Below are positions 1-7,622 of a stretch of DNA of 64,000 bases, piece by piece. Made by a program: the position numbers and the translations under genes. The number at the start of each line of letters is the position of its first letter. Position 1 is the stretch's first letter. The notes below the pieces were generated by a model, which ran no database searches, had not been told where the DNA came from, and saw only the letters and a program-made list of their open reading frames with translations. This stretch comes from Candidatus Skiveiella danica (GTDB lineage Bacteria; Pseudomonadota; Gammaproteobacteria; Burkholderiales; Burkholderiaceae_C): NCBI GenBank assembly GCA_016721925.1, contig JADKHE010000011.1, forward strand, positions 728,501 through 792,500, given 5' to 3'.

Positions 1-254
1 CCAGCAATTACGTGATGAACAACGTGCTGACCTACCGCGACATGCGTCTGCGCGGCTGGAGCTTCGTGCGGGGCTGGCTGTCGTTCGTGGTGGCCTGCAG
101 CGTCGGGGCGCTGGCCAACGTCGGCATCGCCGACTACCTGTTCCACAAGGACAGCTTCTGGATCACCTCGGCGATTGCCGGCGTGCTGGTGGGGGCGGTG
201 TGGAACTACGCCGTGACCGCGGTCTACACCTGGAAGACGCCCAAGGCCGGCTGA
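1..254 (+). CDS. GtrA-domain membrane protein, C-terminal part (5' end outside window)
   Basis: The frame is open from the left edge and ends with TGA at 252-254, so only the last ~83 residues are present. The segment SNYVMNNVLTYRD followed by two hydrophobic stretches (about residues 20-42 and 50-72 of the visible part) is the pattern of GtrA-like domains, which flip or carry lipid-linked sugars. These domains are also found fused behind family-2 glycosyltransferases of the dolichol-phosphate mannosyltransferase type. Whether the missing part carries the glycosyltransferase cannot be seen. The short internal GTG/ATG starts near 12-15 are not real starts, because the family's conserved residues begin before them. 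Confidence 0.7.
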   Translation, partial: SNYVMNNVLTYRDMRLRGWSFVRGWLSFVVACSVGALANVGIADYLFHKDSFWITSAIAGVLVGAVWNYAVTAVYTWKTPKAG

Positions 255-278
255 GGATCCCCGCCGGCGCTCGGCTCG

Positions 279-743
279 CTACTGCCAGCCCGGCTGCTTG
301 CGTAACACGAACGCTCGCTCGATGCGCGTGGCGGTATCGGTCCAGGTGCCACGGATTTCCTTGCCGCAGGCCTGATCCGCAAAGCTGCCGCTCCAGGTGG
401 CGCTGATGGCGCGGCCGTCGATGGACTCCTCCAGGGTGAAGGCGCCGTTGTCCACGTCGCCGGCCACCAGGGCCTGCGCCGGGCTCTGGCCGGCCGGGCG
501 CCGAATCGTGCCGCGCAAGCCATCGGGGTGGTCCTCGCTGCGGCCCAGCGTCAGCGTCGCGGCTTCGCTCACGCCGTCCCAGCGCGCCTGCCAGGCGCCG
601 TACAGGTGCAAGGCGGTGACATCCAAGGCCTGCGGACACGCCACCGGGACCGTTTCAGAACGATTTTGGGCATTTCCCATCGCGGGATGGACACAAATAG
701 CTACCAAAACAATAGCGTTTGACAGCCCGGTCAGCCGTTTCAT
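279..743 (-). CDS. Small secreted protein of unknown function
   Basis: A 154-residue protein with an N-terminal signal peptide (basic MKR start, hydrophobic core around residues 8-22, likely cleavage after the GNAQ region). The mature part has two cysteines (near residues 35 and 125), many short beta-prone Thr/Ser/Gly segments and no motif I recognise; a small beta-barrel fold is only a guess. Its ATG overlaps the stop of the Rep helicase by 4 bases (ATGA), so it is probably translated from the same message, but no functional link is obvious. The signal-peptide codons include an AT-rich stretch (697-716) that resembles the interspersed repeat described elsewhere in this annotation. Confidence 0.75.
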   Translation of the reverse strand: MKRLTGLSNAIVLVAICVHPAMGNAQNRSETVPVACPQALDVTALHLYGAWQARWDGVSEAATLTLGRSEDHPDGLRGTIRRPAGQSPAQALVAGDVDNGAFTLEESIDGRAISATWSGSFADQACGKEIRGTWTDTATRIERAFVLRKQPGWQ

Positions 744-2830
744 GCGCGAGCTCCTGCGGCGGCAGCATCGGCCGTGGCCAGCGCCTTCTTCGCGAACTCG
801 GCGCGCAGCGCGCGCAGCTTCTCGCGCGGGTCCTCGCGCACCGTGGCCGCATCCAGCGCCATCTCGGCAATGAAGCGGCTGGGCTGCGCGGGCACGACCT
901 CGCGGCCCTTCTTGCGGCGCTTGGTCCAGCTCACCGCCAGCGTGCGCTGCGCGCGGGTGATGCCCACGTACATCAAGCGCCGCTCTTCCTGCAGGCGCTG
1001 CAGGATGCCCTCGCTCATCGGGCCGCCGGTCTGCCCGGATGCCGCCTCGTCATCGCCGAGCTTGAACGGCAGCAGGCCCTCGTTCACCCCCACCAGCATC
1101 ACATGCGGCCATTCCAGCCCTTTGGACGCATGCAGCGTGGACAGGGTCAGCATGTTGGGGTCCTGCTCGCGCTCGTCGAGCGTGGACAGCAGCGAGATGG
1201 TCTGGGCCACTTCCAGCAGGCTTTTCTTTTCGCTGGCGATGCTGACCCCGGCCGCGTCGTCGATCTCCCCGCCGCAACGCGCACCCATCCAGTCGCAAAA
1301 CTCGATCACGTTGGTCCAGCGCGCGGCGGCCACCTTCTCGTTCTCCTCGCCTTCGTACAGGTGCTTCTCGTAGCCGATGTCTTTCAGCCAGTCGGTCAGG
1401 AAGGCGCGCGCGGCTTCGGCGCCGTGCGTGTGGCGGGCGCGGTATTCCTGGTCGTTCACGAAGCGGCCGAACTCGTGCAGGCTGCCCACGGCGCGCGCCG
1501 GCAGGGCCGCCGGCAGGCTGTGCGAGAACAGCGCGGCGAACAGGCTCAGGCGGTATTTACCGGCGAACTCACCCAGGCTTTGCAGCGTCTGGTGGCCGAT
1601 GCCGCGCTTCGGACTGGTGATGGCGCGCAGGAAGGCCGGGTCGTCGTCGTTGTTGACCCACAGCCGGAACCAGGCGCACAGGTCCTTGATCTCGGCGCGG
1701 TCAAAAAAGCTCTGGCCGCCCGACACCTTGTACGGCACGTTGGCGCGGCGCAGCGCTTTTTCGAAGGGCTTGGCCATGTGGTTGGCGCGGTACAGCACGG
1801 CAAAGTCGCGCCATTCCTTGTGTTGCGAGGTCTCGCGCAGGCTCTGGATGCGTGCCACCATGCGCTCGGCCTCGTGCTCCTCATTGTCGGCGTCCACCAC
1901 GCGCACCGGCTCGCCTTCGCCGAGCTCGCTGAACAGCGTCTTGGGGTAGAGCTTGGGGTTGGGGCCGATCACGTTGTTGGCTGCGCGCAGGATGGCGCTG
2001 GTCGAGCGGTAGTTCTGCTCCAGCTTGACGACTTTGAGTTGGGGAAAATCCTGCGGCAGCTTCTTCAGGTTGTCCAGCGTGGCGCCGCGCCAGCCGTAGA
2101 TCGACTGGTCGTCGTCACCCACGGCCGTGAAGCGGCCGCGTTCTCCCACCAGGTGCTTGAGCACCTCGTACTGCGTGGCGTTGGTGTCCTGGTATTCGTC
2201 CACCAGCACATGGCCCAGGGCCGCCTGCCATTTGGCGCGCACGTCCGGAAACTCCGCCAGCAGCTTGAGCGGCAGGCCGATCAGGTCGTCGAAATCGACA
2301 CTCTGGTACGCGCTCAGCCGCTCCTCGTAACGCGCCATGATGCGCGCCGTGATGCGCTCGCTGTCGTCCTTCGCCTGCGCCTCGACCTGCGCGGCGTTCA
2401 ACCCGGTGTTTTTCCACAGGCTGATGGCCCACTGCCACTGCCGCGCGGTGGCGGCATCCGTCGTGCCGCCGCAGTCCTTCAGGATGCTGGTCACGTCGTC
2501 GCTGTCCAGGATGCTGAACTGGGGCTTGAGGCCCAGCACCGCGCCGTCCTGGCGCATCATGCGCACGCCCAGGGCGTGGAAGGTGCAGATCAGCACCTCT
2601 TTCGCGCCGCGGCCGATCAGCCCCTTGGCGCGCTCGCGCATCTCGGCGGCGGCCTTGTTGGTGAAGGTGATGGCGGCGATGCGCTTCGGCTCCATCCCGG
2701 CCTGGATCAGCCGCGCGATCTTGTGCGTGATCACCCGGGTCTTGCCCGAACCCGCCCCGGCGAGCACCAGGCAGGGGCCGTGCATGAAGTTCACCGCTTC
2801 CTGCTGGGCGAGATTGAGACCGGAGGACAT
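740..2830 (-). CDS. rep: ATP-dependent DNA helicase Rep (UvrD/SF1A family)
   Basis: 696 residues, near the E. coli Rep length (673). All SF1A motifs are visible: Walker A AGAGSGKTRVI at about residues 25-35, Walker B VDEYQDTN near 211, GDDDQSIYGWRGA near 238, LEQNYRST near 271, a late motif V with STLHASKGLEW near 568, and motif VI RLMYVGITRAQR near 630. Rep is a 3'-5' helicase that helps replication forks pass bound proteins. The short C-terminus without a UvrD Tudor-like tail favours Rep over UvrD or PcrA. The start MSSGLNLAQQEAV fits the family. The following secreted-protein gene overlaps its stop by 4 bases. Confidence 0.93.
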   Translation of the reverse strand: MSSGLNLAQQEAVNFMHGPCLVLAGAGSGKTRVITHKIARLIQAGMEPKRIAAITFTNKAAAEMRERAKGLIGRGAKEVLICTFHALGVRMMRQDGAVLGLKPQFSILDSDDVTSILKDCGGTTDAATARQWQWAISLWKNTGLNAAQVEAQAKDDSERITARIMARYEERLSAYQSVDFDDLIGLPLKLLAEFPDVRAKWQAALGHVLVDEYQDTNATQYEVLKHLVGERGRFTAVGDDDQSIYGWRGATLDNLKKLPQDFPQLKVVKLEQNYRSTSAILRAANNVIGPNPKLYPKTLFSELGEGEPVRVVDADNEEHEAERMVARIQSLRETSQHKEWRDFAVLYRANHMAKPFEKALRRANVPYKVSGGQSFFDRAEIKDLCAWFRLWVNNDDDPAFLRAITSPKRGIGHQTLQSLGEFAGKYRLSLFAALFSHSLPAALPARAVGSLHEFGRFVNDQEYRARHTHGAEAARAFLTDWLKDIGYEKHLYEGEENEKVAAARWTNVIEFCDWMGARCGGEIDDAAGVSIASEKKSLLEVAQTISLLSTLDEREQDPNMLTLSTLHASKGLEWPHVMLVGVNEGLLPFKLGDDEAASGQTGGPMSEGILQRLQEERRLMYVGITRAQRTLAVSWTKRRKKGREVVPAQPSRFIAEMALDAATVREDPREKLRALRAEFAKKALATADAAAAGARA

Positions 2831-3014
2831 GGGGCAGAAAAGAAGAGGGCGGCAGGGCGGACAGAGCGGCGAATCATACCGGGCGCCTGCCGCTCGGGGC
2901 GGGTGGCGTAAGGACGGTGGGTCAGGGGGCGGGCCGGGCGACGAATCGTACCGGGCGATTGCGCGGCTGGGCGATCTTTTTCCGCCCCGTTGAGCCGCTT
3001 GTCAATTCCAATGA

Positions 3015-3036
3015 CACCTTGATTCAACTCAAGGTG
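3015..3036. promoter_or_regulatory. Perfect dyad in the leader of the rhodanese gene
   Basis: Arms CACCTTGA and TCAAGGTG match perfectly around a 6-base centre, about 70 bases before the rhodanese ATG. The size and ACCTTGA..TCAAGGT halves would suit a MerR-type operator or a small RNA hairpin. There is no T-run after it, so it is a poor terminator. The regulator is unknown. Confidence 0.35.
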
Positions 3037-3106
3037 ACGACAGGCCAGTTTTTCTAAAGTAGTTTGCGATGGTGGGTTTTGTGATTGATGCGAAAGGAGA
3101 AACGTC

Positions 3107-3589
3107 ATGAGGCCGTCTTTCACTGGTTCAGTGTATTTTTCAGCCTGGATGATTGGGCAGCTGGTTTTCTCGACGCTGAACGCGCACGCCCAGATGGTGC
3201 TGGCGCCGCCAGCAGCCAAGATGGTCGCGGAAGCCAAGCAGCAGGTGACGATGATCGACATGGCTGGACTGAAGGCTGCTGTTGACGCCAAAGACGCCGG
3301 CCTGCTTCTGGACGTGCGTCTGCCCTCCGAACAGGCCGCCTCCGGACGCGTTCCCGGAGCTTTGAGCATGCCACGCGGCACGGTGGAGTTTGCAATCTGG
3401 CCCAAGGTGGGTTTTCCCGACAAGACAGATCTCGGGCAGAAGATCACGGTGTATTGCGGCACGAGCTGGCGCAGTGCTCTCGCGGCCAAGTCGCTCAAGG
3501 ACTTGGGTTTCACGAATGTTCGCGCCGTCGACATGCGCATGGCGGATTGGCTGGCCGCTGGATACCCGGTCGAGAAGTCGACGCAATAG
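3107..3589 (+). CDS. Secreted single-domain rhodanese-like sulfurtransferase
   Basis: 160 residues with a signal peptide (hydrophobic core about residues 10-28, cleavage after NAHA) and one rhodanese domain. The domain shows LLDVRLPSE near residue 67 and the active-site loop CGTSWRS near residue 117, whose cysteine would carry the persulfide. Rhodaneses move sulfane sulfur between donors and thiols or cyanide. This one would act in the periplasm. A good ribosome site (AGGAG) lies 7 bases before the ATG at 3107. It stands alone between an upstream dyad and the truncated higA, so its partner is unknown. Confidence 0.85.
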   Translation: MRPSFTGSVYFSAWMIGQLVFSTLNAHAQMVLAPPAAKMVAEAKQQVTMIDMAGLKAAVDAKDAGLLLDVRLPSEQAASGRVPGALSMPRGTVEFAIWPKVGFPDKTDLGQKITVYCGTSWRSALAAKSLKDLGFTNVRAVDMRMADWLAAGYPVEKSTQ

Positions 3590-3810
3590 CGGCGGTGGCG
3601 CTATCCGCAGAAGCGAGCACTGGCTTCAGCGAATCGATGCTGTTGCAAGGTTGAGTACTGGCGTGTTTTTCCCGGCCTGCCGGTTCCGGGACCCTCACCC
3701 TTACCCTCACACGGCTCATCCTGCTCGCCACCTTCCTCCGCTTTGCGCTCGACGCTGGCCGGATACACAGCCATTAACAGGGGCCAGGCTCAGTCAACAG
3801 AGGCTGCTTC

Positions 3811-4035
3811 TCAGGCGCGCGCTTCGACCCTGTCGAACCGGTGGATGCGCGCCAGAAGATCAGCCATGGTTTCCTTGGCCTGGATGATGTCGTAGTCGAT
3901 ATGCAGGTTGATCAAGCTCTGCGCATCGGTTCTAAAGAATGCAGAGATGCGCACGGCTGTCTCAGCTGAAATTCTGCGCAGGCCCTTCACAATTTCGTGG
4001 ATGCGACTCTGAGGAACTTCAATGGCGCGGGCCAA
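3811..4035 (-). pseudogene. HigA-family antitoxin, 5'-truncated remnant
   Basis: The 74-residue frame contains the recognition helix region of HigA/VapI antitoxins (LARAIEVPQSRIHEIVKG, then ISAETAVRISAFF and SLINLHIDYD) but lacks the usual first ~20 residues with the HPGE motif. Reading upstream in the same frame gives QHALARAI preceded by a TGA. MKTPAR-like codons occur just upstream in another frame, as if an internal stretch had been lost. No HigB toxin is next to it. It could still be made from an internal start as a short DNA-binding protein, but a relic of a HigBA module is more likely. Confidence 0.65.
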
Positions 4036-4142
4036 GGCGTGCTGGCGTTTTCATTCGCCAGGTCGCACAGGCGTCAGACGTCATTGATGCGGATGCATTG
4101 CCGGTCGGACCGGGCCTCGCGCTTGCAGTGACAATAGCCCCC

Positions 4143-5108
4143 GTGCTCTCCATCCTGCTCGTCACTTTCCCTTTCTTTGCACTTGTTCTGGCCGGCTACA
4201 TTGCGGCCCGCCAGCGCATGCTGCCACTGGAAGCCATCGCGGGGCTCAACGGCTTTGTGCTGTTCTTTGCGCTGCCCTGCATGCTGTACCGCTTTGGCGC
4301 CACCACGCCGATCGCGCAGTTGCTGGATGCGGGCGTGTTTTTCACCTGGTTGCTGTGTGCGCTGGTGATCGTGGCCTTCACCGTGACGATCAGCCTGAAT
4401 GCCCGCATCGGCTGGAACGACGGCGCCTTCGGTGCGCTGGTGGCGGCCTTCCCGAACACAGGCTTCATGGGCGTGCCGCTGCTGGTGGCCCTGCTGGGGC
4501 CGCGCGCCGCCGGCCCCATCATCGTGACGATCATGGTGGACATGGTCATCACCACCTCGCTGTGCATCGCGCTCTCCAGGCTGGACAGCGCCGACGAGCA
4601 CGGCGTGGCCCATGCGGCCCAGAACGCGCTCAAGGGCATGCTCGTCAACCCGCTGCCCTGGTCCATCCTGCTGGGCGCGCTGGCCTCGGTTTTCAGCTTC
4701 GAGCTGCCGGGCCCGGTGCTCAAGACGGTGGGCCTGCTGGCCGACGCGGCCTCGCCGGTGGCGCTGTTCACGATCGGCGCGGTGCTGGCGCGCTCGCAGA
4801 TGCGCGCGGCGCTGCACGATCACCCCGCCGTGCCGTTGATCGACTACCTGCCGGTGGCCGCGATCAAGCTGCTGCTGCACCCCTTGCTGGTGCTGCTGGT
4901 GGGCGCGACGGCGATGGCGCTTGGGGTGCCGCTGGACCGGTTTGCGCTGACGGTGATGGTGCTGATCGCGGCGCTGCCCAGCGCCAGCAATGTCTCGCTG
5001 CTGGCCGAGCGCTTTGGCGCCGACAACGGGCGCATCGCGCGCATCATCCTCGTATCCACGGCGGCGGCCTTCGTGACGTTTTCGGGTGCGGTTGCGTTGA
5101 TGACCTGA
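4143..5108 (+). CDS. AEC-family permease (auxin efflux carrier/malonate transporter type)
   Basis: About 321 residues with roughly ten hydrophobic segments spread over the whole length. The opening LLVTFPFFALVLAGYIAARQRMLP and the internal LVAAFPNTGFMGVPLL are typical of the AEC (Mem_trans) family, which moves small carboxylates and other anions across the inner membrane. I chose GTG 4143 because the conserved N-terminus starts there; GTG 4128 is an alternative in the same frame. The open frame extends further upstream, but that part overlaps the higA remnant and is not family-like. The substrate cannot be told from sequence. Confidence 0.85.
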   Translation: MLSILLVTFPFFALVLAGYIAARQRMLPLEAIAGLNGFVLFFALPCMLYRFGATTPIAQLLDAGVFFTWLLCALVIVAFTVTISLNARIGWNDGAFGALVAAFPNTGFMGVPLLVALLGPRAAGPIIVTIMVDMVITTSLCIALSRLDSADEHGVAHAAQNALKGMLVNPLPWSILLGALASVFSFELPGPVLKTVGLLADAASPVALFTIGAVLARSQMRAALHDHPAVPLIDYLPVAAIKLLLHPLLVLLVGATAMALGVPLDRFALTVMVLIAALPSASNVSLLAERFGADNGRIARIILVSTAAAFVTFSGAVALMT

Positions 5109-5139
5109 ACGTCCTCGGGGACTGTGGGGCCCTTCGCCC

Positions 5140-6204
5140 TCAACAGATGCGCGGCAACTGTTCGCCCGAGAGCCAGTCCACCATGCGCTGCCCGCCCAGC
5201 GCGGTGGTCATCTGCACGAAACGGTTGGGGTCATCCACCACGCTGCCGATGCGCGCGGCGTCGCGCCCCTGCGGGTGGGCGCGCATGGCGGCCAGCAAGG
5301 CGTCAGCCTGATCCACAGGGCAGATCGCCAGCAGCTTGCCTTCGTTGGCCACGTACAAGGGGTCCAGCCCCAGCAACTCGCAGGCCGCCCGCACTTCGCC
5401 GCGCACCGGAATGGCGGACTCCACAAGGCGCATGCCCACGCCCGACTGGCTGGCGATTTCGTTCAACGTGGCGCCCAGGCCGCCGCGCGTCGGGTCGCGC
5501 AGCACGTGGATGCCCGGCACCGCGTCGAGCATCGCCGCCACCAGGGTGTGCAGCGACTGGGTGTCCGACAACAGCGTGGTGCCGAAGCTCAGGCCTTCAC
5601 GCACTGACATCACGGCCACGCCGTGGTCACCCATCGTGCCGGACACCAGGATCGCGTCGCCCGGCCGCGCCAGCGAGCCGCTGAGGTGCACGCCGGGGCG
5701 CGTCACGCCGACGCCTGTGGTGTTGATGAACACGCCGTCGCCTTTGCCGGCCTGCACCACCTTGGTGTCGCCGGTGACGATGGGCACACCGGCGTCGGCG
5801 GCGGCCCGCGCCATGGAGGTCACGATGCGCTGCAGGTCAGCCAGTGGAAAGCCTTCTTCCAGGATGAACCCGGCCGAGAGCCACAGCGGGCGCGCGCCGG
5901 CCATGGCCACGTCGTTGACCGTGCCGTGCACCGACAGGCAGCCGATGTCGCCGCCCGGGAAGAAAAGCGGCGAGACCACATGGCTGTCCGTGGCCATCAC
6001 CAACTGGCCGCCCAGCGCCAGCTCGGGCGGCGTGGTCAGCACGGCGTGGTCGTCGCGCGCGGCCAGCGCCGGGTTGTCGAAGGCGCTCAGGAAGATCTGC
6101 TCGATCAGCTGCACCATGGAACGCCCACCGCTGCCGTGGCTCATGTCGATGCGGCCGTGGCGCAGGTCCAGCGGCCGGGTGTAGCCGGGTTTGACAGGGC
6201 TCAT
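5140..6204 (-). CDS. hypE: Hydrogenase maturation protein HypE
   Basis: 354 residues of the PurM/AIR-synthase fold ending in PRIC, whose terminal cysteine is carbamoylated by HypF and dehydrated to thiocyanate, the source of the CN ligands of the NiFe site. The Gly-rich SHGSGGRSM near residue 22, the family's DPTRGGLGATLNEIA near residue 240 and VTGDTKVV near residue 145 are visible. Its ATG overlaps the hypD stop by 4 bases, and it is the last gene of the leftward hyp operon. The C-terminal cysteine is intact, so it should be active. Confidence 0.96.
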   Translation of the reverse strand: MSPVKPGYTRPLDLRHGRIDMSHGSGGRSMVQLIEQIFLSAFDNPALAARDDHAVLTTPPELALGGQLVMATDSHVVSPLFFPGGDIGCLSVHGTVNDVAMAGARPLWLSAGFILEEGFPLADLQRIVTSMARAAADAGVPIVTGDTKVVQAGKGDGVFINTTGVGVTRPGVHLSGSLARPGDAILVSGTMGDHGVAVMSVREGLSFGTTLLSDTQSLHTLVAAMLDAVPGIHVLRDPTRGGLGATLNEIASQSGVGMRLVESAIPVRGEVRAACELLGLDPLYVANEGKLLAICPVDQADALLAAMRAHPQGRDAARIGSVVDDPNRFVQMTTALGGQRMVDWLSGEQLPRIC

Positions 6205-7358
6205 GCGGTGGCTCCTGGCTTTTCTGCAATCGTTGGCATGTCGGTCATGAAGCGGCCGTAGGTGTAGTGGGCAGCGCAGGCGCCTTCGGACGACACCATG
6301 CACGAGCCGATCGGGTTGTCCGGCGTGCAGACGGTGCCGAACACGCGGCAGTCCTGCGGGCGCTTCTCGCCGCGCAGAATGGCGCCGCACTCGCAGGCCT
6401 TGGCATCGGCGACCGCGCGGTACGGCGCGGCGAAGCGTTGCTCGGCGTCGAAGCTGGCGTATTCGGGGCGCAATTTGAGCGCCGAATGCGGCAGGCTGCC
6501 CAGCCCGCGCCACTCGAAGCTGTCGCGCAGCTCGAACACCTCGGCCATCAAGGCCTGGGCCTTCTGGTTGCCCAGCGGCGTCACGGAGCGGGTGAACTGG
6601 TTCTCGATCTCGGCACGACCCTCGTTGAGCTGGCGCACCAGCATCAGCACGGCCTGCATCACGTCCAGCGGCTCGAATCCCGTGATCACCACGGGACGGT
6701 GGTAGTCGTCGGCGCAGAAGCGATAGGGCTCGCTGCCGATCACGGTCGAGACGTGGGCCGGGCCGATGAAACCGTGCAGGTGCGCCGACGTCTCATTGCC
6801 CGGCGCCGGACCCAGGATGCCGCGCATGGCCGGCGGGGTCAGCACGTGGTTGCACAGCACCGAGAAGTTGCGCAGACCCAGGGCGCGGGCCTGGCGCAGC
6901 ACTGACGCGGTGGGCGGCGTGGTGGTCTCGAAGCCGATGGCCAGGAACACCACTTCACGATCGGGGTGTTGCTGCGCCAGCTTCAGCGCGTCGATGGCCG
7001 AATACACCATGCGCACGTCGGCCCCCTGGCTGCGCGCTTTCATGAGCGAGCTGGCGTTGGAGGCCGGCACCCGCATCAGGTCGGCATAGGTGCAGAGCAG
7101 CACGCCGTGGTCACGCGCCAGCGCGATGGCCTGGTCGATGCGGCCGATCGGCAGCACGCAGACCGGGCAGCCGGGGCCGTGGATCAGTTCAATCTCGGGC
7201 GGCAGCAGAGCGCGCAGGCCATGGCGGGCGATGGCGTGGGTGTGGCCGCCGCAGAACTCCATCAGGTTGTAGCGGTGCCCGGGCGCCACGGCCTGGGTGA
7301 TGGCGCGCGCCAGGCCGCGGGCCAGGTCGGCGTTGCGAAATTCATCGACGTATTTCAT
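6201..7358 (-). CDS. hypD: Hydrogenase maturation protein HypD
   Basis: 385 residues. HypD carries a [4Fe-4S] cluster and, with HypC, holds the Fe(CN)2CO unit while it is assembled. The conserved cysteine motifs are all there: FCGGHTHA near residue 35, GPGCPVC near residue 65 and the cluster-binding C-terminal set from CECGAILRGEKRPQDC through GSCMVSSEGAC. The start MKYVDEFRN is typical, and the longer upstream frame is not family-like. The gene overlaps hypC and hypE by 4 bases on either side, as in many hypCDE operons. Confidence 0.96.
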   Translation of the reverse strand: MKYVDEFRNADLARGLARAITQAVAPGHRYNLMEFCGGHTHAIARHGLRALLPPEIELIHGPGCPVCVLPIGRIDQAIALARDHGVLLCTYADLMRVPASNASSLMKARSQGADVRMVYSAIDALKLAQQHPDREVVFLAIGFETTTPPTASVLRQARALGLRNFSVLCNHVLTPPAMRGILGPAPGNETSAHLHGFIGPAHVSTVIGSEPYRFCADDYHRPVVITGFEPLDVMQAVLMLVRQLNEGRAEIENQFTRSVTPLGNQKAQALMAEVFELRDSFEWRGLGSLPHSALKLRPEYASFDAEQRFAAPYRAVADAKACECGAILRGEKRPQDCRVFGTVCTPDNPIGSCMVSSEGACAAHYTYGRFMTDMPTIAEKPGATA

Positions 7359-7597
7359 GGTTGTGCGCCTTCGCGGGCATCGGCCTGCGCCATCGCAGCC
7401 ATGGCCTGCAGCGTGGCCAGCGCCTCGTCTTCGTCGAGCTTGCCAATGGCGTAGCCGACATGCACGATCACGTAGTCGCCGGGGCGCACGTCGTCGAGGA
7501 GTTCGAGGGAGATCTCCATGCGCACGCCTTCCAGGTCGATCAGGGCGCGGACGCCCTCCAGGCATTCGACCACGCGGGCGGGGACAGCGAGACACAT
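7355..7597 (-). CDS. hypC: Hydrogenase maturation chaperone HypC
   Basis: 80 residues starting MCLAVPARV. The N-terminal cysteine (Cys2) is the one HypC uses to bind the Fe ligand-assembly complex and the large-subunit precursor, and the GDYVIVHVGYAIGKLDEDEA segment is characteristic of the family. Its stop overlaps the hypD start by 4 bases. It is one of two HypC-family proteins in this locus; the other is at 11479-11730. This one sits in the canonical hypCDE order, so it is the better candidate for the general HypCD partner. Confidence 0.95.
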   Translation of the reverse strand: MCLAVPARVVECLEGVRALIDLEGVRMEISLELLDDVRPGDYVIVHVGYAIGKLDEDEALATLQAMAAMAQADAREGAQP

Positions 7598-7622
7598 GAT
7601 TTGTTTTCCTTCGGGATGGGGA

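Noticed and set aside
719..2911. 730-codon open frame on the strand opposite rep (and similar long ones at 4074-4880, 18141-19769, 20669-22132, 22335-24056, 25774-27141 and 41143-42465)
   Set aside because: These are mirror frames of GC-rich genes with strong third-position bias; they lack ribosome sites and show Ala/Gly/His/Arg-rich low-information protein. The opposite strand carries well-conserved families.
2870..2957. 16-base direct repeat CGAATC(A/G)TACCGGGCG before rep
   Set aside because: Only two copies 72 bases apart with one mismatch; no regulator or function can be tied to it.
3687..3712. Telomere-like run of CCCT-type hexamers
   Set aside because: Only about three imperfect units; chance in GC-rich spacer DNA.
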